A DNA stretch of 64,000 nt. It comes from DATEUP01 sp041485285 (GTDB taxonomy: Archaea > Thermoplasmatota > DTKX01 > DATEUP01). The notes under the pieces were generated by a model. It was not told the origin of the DNA, searched no databases, and was given only the letters and a program-made list of their open reading frames with translations. The position numbers and the translations under genes are program-made. Position 1 is the stretch's first letter, and each line of letters opens with the position of its first letter. This document shows positions 24,572 through 35,700 of this stretch, one piece after another. The stretch spans positions 12,776 through 76,775 of the forward strand of contig JBGPJF010000006.1 in NCBI GenBank assembly GCA_041485285.1, given 5' to 3'.

Positions 24572-26539
24572 TTGCACGTGGTAGAGAGAGGTTCGCCTGT
24601 TGTGCTCCTGCTTTCCCTCGTGGCTGCGCCCCTAATGATGGTCGGGGCTTACGGGGTCTTCGCCAACTACCTTGCCTTTCTAACGAATTCAATCAGCTCC
24701 GCCTGGGTCCCGTTTCTTGCCTTTCTGATTCTTGCCGCCATGGGGGCCATCGCCCTCGCCGGCGGCGCGCTGCAGTACCGCAAGCGGACCAGTCAGCGGA
24801 GGTGGTCCGTCGTTGTCATCGTCCCCTCCCTCCTCTCCCTTTTCCTTACCCAATACGAATACGACCTTTACCTGGCTGGATTCGCAGGGGCAATTGTCGG
24901 CCTCGTGGCAGGGAGCCTCGGAGTCCTTGAGGCCACTCCATGGCCGAAAGAGCGCCGCCAGCGGCTTGCGGCTGTTTTCATGGTCCTCCTTCTGATCGGG
25001 GGAATCGCGGGCTGGTGGTTCTGGCGGCCGATGACCGCCTACGAGGTTGACCACCGATTTAGCTGGTCGGTGGGTCCCCAAGGCTTCCAGGACACGATCC
25101 GGAGCCTTGCCTACGTGAACACGAGCTATGGCCCGCAAGTGTTCCTCGGGTTTGGGGACGATATTTGCGGCGCATCATCGGGGTGGACAGCCCTTGGCGA
25201 CCCCTCGGCAACGTACCGGGTGGGCGATTCCTACAGCACGACGCTGCACTTCCGGCCGTATGAGTACAACGGGGTGGCGGCCATCTCCGCGCCGGAGCTC
25301 GGTTGCCCGTTCCCCGGCCTGCCGATTGCGATCAAGACCGTGGTACACGCGGTGTCGCTGCATTTCGGGCTTCAATTGAAATTCGCGCCCGGCGCCCCCG
25401 CTGGCTGGACGGCCTTTGAGCTACGGACTCCAAACGGGGACACTTACCCAATGGACCTTGGGCCGGCGGGCTTGGTGAGATTTCCGCGCCCTCCCGCGGA
25501 CCTCGCCGCGTTGAACGGACCACCGCGGTGGGTTGTCCATATGGCCACGGAATACGTGCAATGGTCGGCATTCAACGGGACGTACCCCGCCGAGTGGGCC
25601 GTGGATGAGCTACGCACATTCGCTCAAGGCAACGGGACCAACGGCCGGCTCCGCTTCGATGACGTAAATCGCGATGGGAGGGTCGGCGACCTTGACCGGA
25701 TTTCCGTCAGGTTGGATCCAACGGGCGACAACGGAAAATGGGCGGAATACGTCGTGACGGTGGGAGGGCCCATGTATGATTCCTTAGTGTTCGGCATGGA
25801 GCCAATCCTCAACGGGCCGCGCGGCCCGTACGAGGTCGTGTACAACGACCTTCCCGAGGACCTGCAACTCTCGCATACCGGCGAGACGCTTGGCGCCTCT
25901 CCCTCCTCGTTGCTTATGGTAAACCGCGTTCTGGACGGCACGCCTCGGCCCATCGCCGAACACACCTTCCAGCTGCAGGGCCTTTCTGGTTCCTTCACCT
26001 ACTCTGGCGCGTTGCAGGCCGGGACGCAGGCCTTTCAAGGCCTCAACCTCACCTTTGTCGACGTCTCGGGCAATGGCCTGGTTGACGCTGGCGACACCTT
26101 CACCGTGACCGGGTTGGCGAATCGGACGGAGGTCTTTTTTGACCTGTTTTCGCACGATGTCTCTGTGGGGTCGCTCCGATGGTTCGCTGGGTACGGCCAC
26201 GTCATGGGCACATTGCCCGCGGTCACCATCAACGGCAGCGGCCAAAATCCCTACGTCTTTGAGGCGAGCATGGCCTACGAGCACGCGGAATTCGACTTGG
26301 GGAAAACGCTGAGGGTCTCCCTCGTCGAGGACGGCGCGACCGCCATCGACCATGCCGATGTGAAAGTCGGCGCAGTCGGGTCCTTCGCGGGGGGCAACCT
26401 TACCTTCGAGGACAAAGACGGCGACTTGCGGTGGTCCTCCGGGGACGCCTTCACCGTTCAAGCGGGAGCCAAGCACCGATACGAACTGACCGTGAGCGTC
26501 CTGTTCGACACTTTTACGTACTTTGGACACACGGCCTAA
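24572..26539 (+). CDS. Polytopic membrane protein with large extracellular beta-rich domain
   Basis: 655 residues from TTG 24572; GTG 24578 is an equally possible start. The first 155 residues contain five hydrophobic helices (for example LLSLVAAPLMMVGAYGVFA, LAFLILAAMGAIALAGG, AAVFMVLLLIGGIAGWWF). The remaining 500 residues are beta-rich and presumably outside, with repeated D-x-N/D-x-D/N-G loops (DVNRDGRVGDLD; FVDVSGNGLVDAGDTF; FEDKDGDLRWSSGDAF) that look like dockerin-like or calcium-binding turns. Family not recognised. It lies between the GTPase and the giant receptor, so it may belong to the same surface system. Confidence 0.68.
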   Translation: MHVVERGSPVVLLLSLVAAPLMMVGAYGVFANYLAFLTNSISSAWVPFLAFLILAAMGAIALAGGALQYRKRTSQRRWSVVVIVPSLLSLFLTQYEYDLYLAGFAGAIVGLVAGSLGVLEATPWPKERRQRLAAVFMVLLLIGGIAGWWFWRPMTAYEVDHRFSWSVGPQGFQDTIRSLAYVNTSYGPQVFLGFGDDICGASSGWTALGDPSATYRVGDSYSTTLHFRPYEYNGVAAISAPELGCPFPGLPIAIKTVVHAVSLHFGLQLKFAPGAPAGWTAFELRTPNGDTYPMDLGPAGLVRFPRPPADLAALNGPPRWVVHMATEYVQWSAFNGTYPAEWAVDELRTFAQGNGTNGRLRFDDVNRDGRVGDLDRISVRLDPTGDNGKWAEYVVTVGGPMYDSLVFGMEPILNGPRGPYEVVYNDLPEDLQLSHTGETLGASPSSLLMVNRVLDGTPRPIAEHTFQLQGLSGSFTYSGALQAGTQAFQGLNLTFVDVSGNGLVDAGDTFTVTGLANRTEVFFDLFSHDVSVGSLRWFAGYGHVMGTLPAVTINGSGQNPYVFEASMAYEHAEFDLGKTLRVSLVEDGATAIDHADVKVGAVGSFAGGNLTFEDKDGDLRWSSGDAFTVQAGAKHRYELTVSVLFDTFTYFGHTA

Positions 26540-26755
26540 GGTCGAGTTCCACGCGCGAGGCCTCAAGCCTCGATTTTCGCCTTCGTTGGAAGCGGGCGGC
26601 CGCGCCGCGCCGGCATGCACAATTCCAATGGGCTCCGAAGGCTGGATACCGAAACGCTCATTAGTCGCCCACAGCGACCCTGCTGGCTCGGGGGCGCACC
26701 GCGCGTGTGCTCCGGAGTGGGGGCTCCTCTCTTGCGGACGGGCGGAGTGCGGGCG

Positions 26756-29700
26756 ATGCGCCCCGCCGTCGTTGCGCTGGTTGCGCTCTCTTCGCTGCTT
26801 GCATCGGTCGATCTTGCGCCGCCTGCGGCCGCCGCCCCCACGCACGGGTGGGATTCGAGCGCCACGCTCCTCGAACACGAGGACGCCGTGAACGCGTCCA
26901 AGCCCCATGTTGCGTCCAACGGCAGCGGCGTTGAATTCGATGTGTGGATGCAGTTTGACGGCAACCGCAACAGCATTTGGGCCATCCCCTACTTCCCCAC
27001 GACCGGGTGGGGGACGCGTGCGCTCCTCGAATCCAGCACCCAGGACGCCGCCGACCCTCGGGTGGCCGTCGACGAAACGGGCAGCGCGATGGCGGTATGG
27101 TCCCAGTCCGACGGCACGCGCTACAACATCATCACGAACCGGTTCCAGGCAGGCGCATGGCTCGGGGCCAACACAATCTCGACCACCGACGCGGGGTCCT
27201 CGACCGCCCCCCAAATCGATGTCCAGGCCAACGGGAACGCCATGGTCGTGTGGCAGAAGCATGACGGGACGCGCTGGAACATTTGGGGGCGCTATTACGT
27301 GGCGGGGTCCGGCTGGGACGCCTCTGCCACCATCGACTCGACCTCCAACGATGCGACCGGCCCTGCGGTAACGGTCGACGACGGCGGCAACGCGACCGCC
27401 GTTTGGCAACAGTGGAACAGCTCCTCGTCGAGCACGGACGTTTGGGCGAGCCGGTACAGCGGGGCCGCCTGGGGCACTCCCGTCGCCCTCGACAACGGCT
27501 CGGGCAACGCGACGCGGCCTCGCATCGCGGCAGCGGCCGGGGGCAACGCAACGGCGGTGTGGCAACAGCAAAACGGCTCGACCGCCGATATCTGGGGGTG
27601 CTCGTACGTGGGCGGAACCGGGTGGTCAAGCCCCGTGCTGTTGGAGGCCGACGACACCGGGGAGGCGCTGAGCCCCGAACTCGGCGCGGACAGCAGCGGC
27701 AATGTGGAGGTCGTCTTTCAGCAGTGGAACAACACGTCATTAAGCTATGACGTTCGCGCAAACCGCTTCGCCGCAGGGAGCGGGTGGGGGAACGCGTCGG
27801 CCTTGGAGAACGACTCCGCGAATGCGACTGCACCGAAGGTGACCGTAGACAGCGGGGGAAACTTCACCGCCGTGTGGCTCCAGGCCAACGGCTCCAGCCA
27901 AGGCGTTTGGGCGAGCCGGTTCGAGTCCGGGTCGTGGGCCGCCCCTGCCCTCATCGAGTCCGTCGGGGGGAGCGCCGGCCAGATCGAGGCGGCCGCGGAC
28001 GCCGCCGGCAACGCGACCGCGGTTTGGCAGTCGGCCAACGCATCCCTCAACACGGCATGGCGGAACCGGTACACTCGAGGGATCGGCTGGGGGAGTGCCG
28101 CGCTGATCCCGACCTCGGGCGGCGATATCGCATGGCCGCAGATCGCCGTGAACCCGTCGGGGGTCGCGTTCGCCGTCTGGGCGCGCTCGGATGGCACGCG
28201 CAACAGCATTTGGGCGAACCGATACGTCCCGGGGTCGGGATGGGAGAGCGCCGTGCTCGTCGAGACCAATGACACGGGTTGGAACGAAGCGATGCTCCCG
28301 CAGGTGGTCGTTGACAGGGGCGGCAACGCCACCGTGGTTTGGCAACAGTTCGACAGCACCTCTTGGAACGTGTGGGCCAACCGGTACACGCAGGGCTCGG
28401 GGTGGGGCTCCCCCCGGCTTGTCGAAACGGACTCCCCCGGCCACGCAAATCGCCCGGCGCTTGCCATCGACGACAGCGGCAGGGTGGTGGTCGTATGGGC
28501 GTACTGTAACAGCGCCTGCACGACCTCCGCCCTCATGGCCACCCGGTTCGTCCCCGGGTCCGGGTGGGAAACGCCCTCCCAAATCTCGACGGGGGGCTAT
28601 GACTCCAATCCGGACGTGGGGGTCGACGCGTCCGGGAATGCAATCGCCGTGTGGGACTGCGGCGGCGGCTGCGGGATTTACGGAAACCGTTACGTGCCTG
28701 GAACCGGCTGGGGGTCGGAGTTCGGCATCGCGACGCAGTGCTCGGGGTGCGGCGATTCCCACTTTGACCCGCGCGTGGATGTGCACCCCAACGGCAACGC
28801 CACCGTCGTGTGGAAGGGCGCCTACCAGAGCGGCGACACAAAGCGGATCGAAGGCCGCGCCTACGCACCCTCCACGGGGTTTGCCGGCGTCGTGGACATC
28901 GACACCTCCACCAGCTATGACCGCGGGCTGCCGCAGGTGTCCGTCGACGCGCAGGGTCGGGCCATCGCCGTGTGGTACCAGTCGAACGGGACGGCGTACC
29001 ACATTTGGGCCAACCGGTACACCGCCGCTGCGGGGTGGGGCACGGCCGCCATCATCGACTCCGTCACCGAAGGCGACGCGTACAACCCCTCGGTCGGCAT
29101 CGACGACGGCGGGAACGCGACGGTCGTGTTCCACACTTATGCCAACGGGCGCTACAACGTCTCGACCGTGCGCTATGATGCCGCCTCGGGCTGGGGGAAC
29201 CAGTCGCTGCTCCAGGCCGACGCCACCGGCGCCGTGGTCGCGGTCGAACCCTCGGGCAACGCCACCGCCCTCTTCCACGGCAATGACGCCACGCGGTGGA
29301 ACGCCTGGGCCGTGCGGTTTTTGGCGCCCGTTTCGCCCTCGGCCCCGCAGGGCCTTGCAGCGAGCGCCTCGGGGACGCAGGTGGCCCTCAATTGGACCGC
29401 CCCGGACGATAACGGGGGACTCAACATCACGAGGTACAACATCTACCGCGGCCTTGGCCCCAACAACACGACGCTCCTTGGCAACACGACGAACCTCACG
29501 TTCAATGACACGAACCTCTCCAAGGGCCAGACCTACTTCTACCGCGTTTCGGGCGTCAACGCCGTCGGCGACGGGCCCCGCTCCAACGCGACATCCGCGA
29601 TGATCCCACGCACCCTCCCGACCGCCCCCCGCAACCTCTCAGCCGCGGTCGGGTACGCGACCGTCCTGCTGAACTGGACGGTGCCCGCTGACTTAGGGGA

Positions 29701-32700
29701 CTTGGCCCTCACCGGTTACAACATCTATCGGGGCACTTCGTCGGGCGCCACCGTGTTTTTCACGACTTCCAGTGGCCTTGCCCTCAACTTCACGGACACG
29801 AATCTCACGAACGGGCAGGCTTACTTTTACCGCGTCAGCGCCGTCAACGTGTTCGGCGAGGGCCTTCAGGCGGCCGAAATCAATGCGACGCCCGGCGCGG
29901 CGCCGACCGCCCCCACGGGCCTCACCGTGGCCTTCGGCAACCGCTCCGCCGCCCTCAATTGGTCCTTGCCCGCCGACCTTGGCGGTTTCAACGTGACCAC
30001 CTTCCGGTTGTACCGCGGGACGAGCCCCAACGCCTCGGTCAACTTCCAAAACGTTTCGGGAGACGTGTTCGTGTTCAACGACACGAACCTCACGAACGGC
30101 CAGCCCTACTACTACAGTGTCCTTGCGGTCAATTCGTTCGGCAACGGCACGCGCACGTCCGAAGCGGCGGTCACGCCGATGACCGTGCCGACGGCCGCGC
30201 AGTCGTTGACCGTCGGCTACGGCGATGGGGAGCTCTACCTCAACTGGTCGGCGCCTGCCGACCCCGGCGGCACGCCGGTCACCGGCTACAACCTCTACCG
30301 CGGCACGGCGCCGGGCACCGAATCATTTATGGCGTCGCTTGGCAACGTGTCGAGCTTTACCAACAGCTCGCTCACCAACGGCCAGGCCTACTTTTACTAC
30401 GTCCGCGCGCTCAACACCGTCGGAGAGGGCCCGCCCTCCGCCGAAGCCAACAACACCCCCAAGCGCGCGCCGTCCGCGCCCCCGAACCTCACCGCGACCT
30501 TCGGGGACCGCACGGCGTTCCTGAACTGGTCGGCGCCCGCCGACGTAGGCGGCGCGGCCCTGCTGCGGTACGAGGTCTACCGGGCGACCTCCTCCGGCGC
30601 CGAAGTTTTCCTAGCCAACACGACGGCCTCCGCGACCACCTACACCGACACCGGGCTCACTAACGGGCAGACCTACTTCTACAAAGTCCGCGCCGTCAAC
30701 GTCGTCGGGGCAGGGCCACTCTCCGGCGAAGTCTCCATCACCCCCTATAGCACCCCCACCGGCCCCGCGCTCGCGGCCCCGGGCTACGGGGACTCCGCGG
30801 CCTACCTCACCTGGACGGCACCCGCCGACAACGGGGGCACGCCCATCACCGGCTACCGTGTTTTCCGGTCAACATCCCCCAACCCCACGTCCGTGATTGC
30901 GAACCTCTCCGGGTCGAACCTTACATTCACGGACAACAACGTCACGAATGGCGTCCTCTACTATTACCGGGTCGCGGCCGTCAACTTCGTGGGCCAGGGC
31001 AACTACTCCAATGAAGTGTCGGTCACCCCGCGCACCCGGCCCTCCGCGCCCGCCGGCCTTAACACGGTCGCGTTCGGCGACCGGTGGCTGAACATCTCGT
31101 GGAACGCCCCTGGCGACGGGGGCGCCGCCCTCCAAACCTACACGGTCTACCGGTGGAACGCGACCGCCAACGGCAGCTTCGTGATCACCTTCCTCCGTGT
31201 GTGGTTCAACGACTCCGGTCTCTGGAACGGCGAGACCTACAACTACAGCGTCAGCGCGATCAACTCGGAGGGCGAAGGGCCCCGCTCCGCCAATTACACC
31301 GACGGCCCCCGGCGCGCCCCTGACCCCGCAACAACCCTGACCACGAACTTCGGCGACCAGGGCGTCACGGTCAACTGGACGTTGCCGGCCACCGACGGCG
31401 GCCGCCCCCTCCTCGAGATGCGGATTGAATGGTCGTCCGACAACGTCAGTTGGCCAAGCAATGCGTCGCTTACGCTCGCACAGACCACCACCACCGTTTC
31501 GCCGCTGACGAACGGCCAGCGCTACTATTTCCGGATCTTCGCGCGCAATGCCGTCGGAACCACGTGGTCGGCGGTCGCCAACGAGACGCCCGCGCGCCCC
31601 CCGACTGCGCCCTCGATCTTCAACACGACCTTCGGCGACGGAAGCGTAACCCTGCGGTGGACGACACTCGACTACAACACCTCGGCGGCAAACGGCGGAC
31701 GTTCCGTGACGAATCTCTCGGTCGAGTGGGCCACAAACAACACGACATGGTTCGACCGCAACGCCACCGCGCACCTTGGGGCCGCCGCGACGACCGTTAC
31801 GATTCCCGGCCTTGCCAACGGGCGCACCTACTGGTTCCGCGTCCGCGTTGAAACGCTCGCAGGCTGCACGTTCTCCGCCGAGGCAACCGACAGCCCCGGC
31901 CGCACGCCGCTCACCCCGGCCATTACAAGCACGGGCTTCGGAAGCGGGTCGGTCACCGTTTACTGGGCTTCCTTCAACGCCTCCAGCCCGGCGGTCAACG
32001 GCGGGCGCACGCCCGTGACTTTCAAGGTGGAGTGGACGACCAACGCCTCATCGTGGCTCCCCCAAGACAACCTCACCGCTGATGTGAACGCAACTTCGCT
32101 GCTCGTCCCCAGCTTGACGAACGGCGCCCTCTACTACTTCCGCCTCAACATGACGAACGGGGTCGGCTACAACCTCTCGGCGGTTGCAACCCAAATCCCG
32201 GCGCGGGCGCCCTTCCCCCCAGCGCTCCAACCCCCGACCTTCGGCGACGGCAATGTCACGCTTTCCTGGGCCCCCTTCAACAACAGCGACCCCGCGGCCA
32301 ACGGCGGCCACCCCGTGACGCTTTTCCGCGTCGAGTGGACGACGAGCCAGAGTAATTGGCAGCCGGTGGACCGGCAGGTCATCGACGTGAACGACACATC
32401 GGTGACGGTCAGCTCCCTCGCCAACGGTACGCTTTACTATTTCAGGCTCTACATGGAAAGCGACGCGGGGTTCAACCTCTCGTCGGTGGCCTCGGAAAGG
32501 CCGGCCCGCGCTCCGTTTGCCCCGGCTATCGCGAGCACGACTTTCGGTGACGGGACCGCCACGGTCTTTTGGGCCGCATTCAACGCCTCCGACCCCGTCC
32601 TCAACGGCGGCCGCGACCTCGTGAGTTTCTCGGTGGAGTGGACAACCAACAACGCCACATGGATCCCCCAGGGTAGCCAAGCGATCCCCTTTGTCGCGGC

Positions 32701-35700
32701 GCAGGCCACGGTATCGGGCCTTGGAAACGGCACTCGGTACTGGTTCCGCCTCAACATGACGAACGCGGTGGGCTCAAACCGGTCGCGCGAGGCGAACGAA
32801 ACCCCCGCCCGCGCGCCGTTTTCGCCATCGATCATCGGCACGACCTTCGGCGACCGGAACGTTACCGTGACATGGAGCGCGCTCAACTACACCAGCGCCG
32901 CGTTCAACGGCGGCCGCCCCGTCGTCAACCTCTCCCTCGAGTGGAGCACCGACAACGTCAGTTGGCTGCCCTTGAATTGGACGAACAACCTCGGCCCGAA
33001 TGCCACGAACCGGACCGTGACGGGGCTTGTCAATGGGCAGACCTACTGGTTCCGCGTGCGTGTCGCTAATATCGCGGGCAGCACCGTCTCGGCGGAGGCT
33101 ATCGAAGTCCCGGCGCGGCCCCCCAACGCGCCCGCGATCACGCGGGCCGACTATGGCGACGCGAGCGTGACCCTGCTGTGGGCTGCCCTTGACTACACGG
33201 ACGTGGCCCTCAACGGCGGGAGGAACGTGACCCGCCTCGTCGTGGAGTGGTCGACCAACGGAACCACATGGTCCAACATTTCCGCGAGCACGGACCTCCT
33301 CAACACGACGCTCTCGTACACCGTCACGCCGCTTTCCAACGGCACCCAATACTGGTTCCGCGTCCGCGCGTTCAGCCTGGCGGGGAACAGCAGCAGCCTC
33401 GCCGTGAACCAGACCCCCAAGCGCGCCCCCGACGCGCCCGACGCTGTCAGTCTGACGCCCGGCGACCGCTTCATCGAGGTCCGGTGGGCCGCGCCGTACG
33501 ACGGCGGCGCCGCGATCCTGAACTACAGCGTGTACCGCTTCAACGCGACCAGCGGCGGATGGGACAACCTCACGAACGCCTCCGCCCTCTTCTTCAACGA
33601 CACGGGGCTCGCCAACGGGACGGTGTACACCTACAGCGTGCGTGCGTGGAACGAGGCGGGGGGGGGCGCGCGTTCTGCGAACGCTTCAGAGGCGCCCAAG
33701 CGCACACCCCTTGAGCCGCTCGGCGTCTCGACGCGGTTCGGCGACGGGAACATCACGGTGCTCTGGTCGCCGCCCTCATACGATGGCAGCGCCCCCATCC
33801 TTTCCTACACCGTCTTCGGGGGGCTCTGCAGCGATCCGGAACCCTTCCCGGCGCTTAACGTTTCATCGGATGGTGGAGCCCGGTCGTTCACCGACGCGGG
33901 GCGGCAGAACGGTGTCCACTATTGCTACCGCGTTACCGCTAACAATTCAATGGGCGAGAGCGCGCCCTCGCTGCGCGTCGAGGACTTCCCCTGCAAGCCG
34001 CCTTCCGCCCCCCACCTCCTCGACTTCGACTATGGAGCAGGGTGGGTGCTCGTGAGCTGGACGCCCGACGCCGACAACGGCAGCGCGGACATCGACGAAT
34101 TCGTCGTTTACCGGGACGGCACTCCGCTCATCCCCCACCCGCGCGAGTCTCCGTTCAATGATTCCACCGCCATCACCGGCCAGACCTATGCGTACTCCGT
34201 TCGCGCCCACAACCGTGCCGGCCCCGGCGCCTACTCGTCGCCCTCGTCCGTGCGGCCCATCACCGTCCCCACCGAGCCCCTCCAAGTCCACTTCGTCCCC
34301 ACCGACGGAACCGTCATGCTCTCGTGGTCCGAGCCCGCGTACAACGGCTCCAGCCCCATTACTGGGTACGAGGTCTACCGTAGCGGTTCGGCCACCGGAT
34401 CCCAAGACCGCCGCGACAACGGGAACCTCACCGCCCTGACGTTCAGGGACACTGGCGCCAACGGACAGCCCTATTATTACGTAATCTACGCGCGCAACGC
34501 GCGCGGCCTCGGCCCCCCTGCCAACGTCACCGCCACCCCCGAAAATCAGCCGCCGTCCCTGATCGGCGAGCCCCCCTCCTCGGTGCGCATCGGGCGCGAA
34601 ACGACCTTCCAATTCCAGGCGTTCGACCCCGAAGGCGCGTCCGTCACGTTCTTCAAAGTACCGACACCCCAGGCCGCATGGGTGTTCATTGACCCCGCGA
34701 GCGGCGTCATGCGCATCAACGCGACGCCCGACACGGTCACGCACCGGTGGTACAACTACACCATCCGCCTCACCGACCGCGGCGGCGCGGTCAACGAGAC
34801 CACATTCCAGGTCTACGTGGGGAACGCCGCGCCGGAGATCTTCGACATCCCCCGCGACGCCAAGCCCGGCATGCCGTACAGCGCCGACCTCATCGTCAGC
34901 GACGCCGACGGCCAGCACCTCACGGTGACCGTTTCCAATTCCAATTTCTCTATGCACGAGGCGGGGCAGAAGTGGACCCTCGAATTTACCCCCCCGCCCT
35001 CGTCGGGGCCCGAAGTCTCCGTCGATTACCTCGAAACGCTTACCGTGTGGGCCACAGACGGGATCGATACCACACGCCGCGATTTCGCGATCCGCGTCCG
35101 CAACCCGCCCGACCGGGCCCCCGAAATTCGCAGCACCTTCGGCGTGGTCTCGGGCTACTTCGGCGACACCGTCGTTATTGATGTCTCCTCCGCCGCGTTC
35201 ACCTATGACCCCGACGACCCCGCCGAGAACCTCACGTGGCGGTTTGCCCCGGACCCTGGAGCCAACGCGACCCTCACCTACGACCCCGTGAACCGCACGT
35301 TCACGGTCAAGTTCCTCAAGCCGGGGGACCCCACCCTAACGCTGACCCTCATCGACCCCAGCGGTCTCGAGGCCAGCCGCCCGCTCACCATCGAGAGCCT
35401 CGGCGTCCGTCCTGCCCCTGCCGTCCTCGGCGGGGCCGCTCTATGGGGCTCGTTCCTGCTCGTCGGCCTTGCGACCGCGGGCGCGGCCCTGCTCGTTGTC
35501 CGGCGCGAGGTCAAGGCGCAGGCGGTGCCCGCTTACCAGCGGCTCATCACAAAGGCGGGCCGTGAGATCACGGAGGCGAGCCGCTCCTTCCGCTTGTCGG
35601 GCGCGCTGATCGCCACCGGCTCGGTGCTCCTGCTCATCGAACAACTCATGTTGGGGCTTGCGGACGCTTCGCTCGCCCAGGGCCTCAACGCGTACGGGAC

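Noticed and set aside
25784..27571. Open frame of 595 codons on the minus strand
   Set aside because: Antisense to the membrane protein and the start of the giant receptor; no domain, composition of a shadow frame.
27740..29278. Open frame of 512 codons on the minus strand
   Set aside because: Antisense to the propeller repeats; apparent periodicity simply mirrors the coding repeats.
26840..34545. Regular repeats that could suggest a CRISPR array
   Set aside because: Repeats are diverged at DNA level, keep codon phase and encode propeller and FN3 domains; no unique equal-length spacers.
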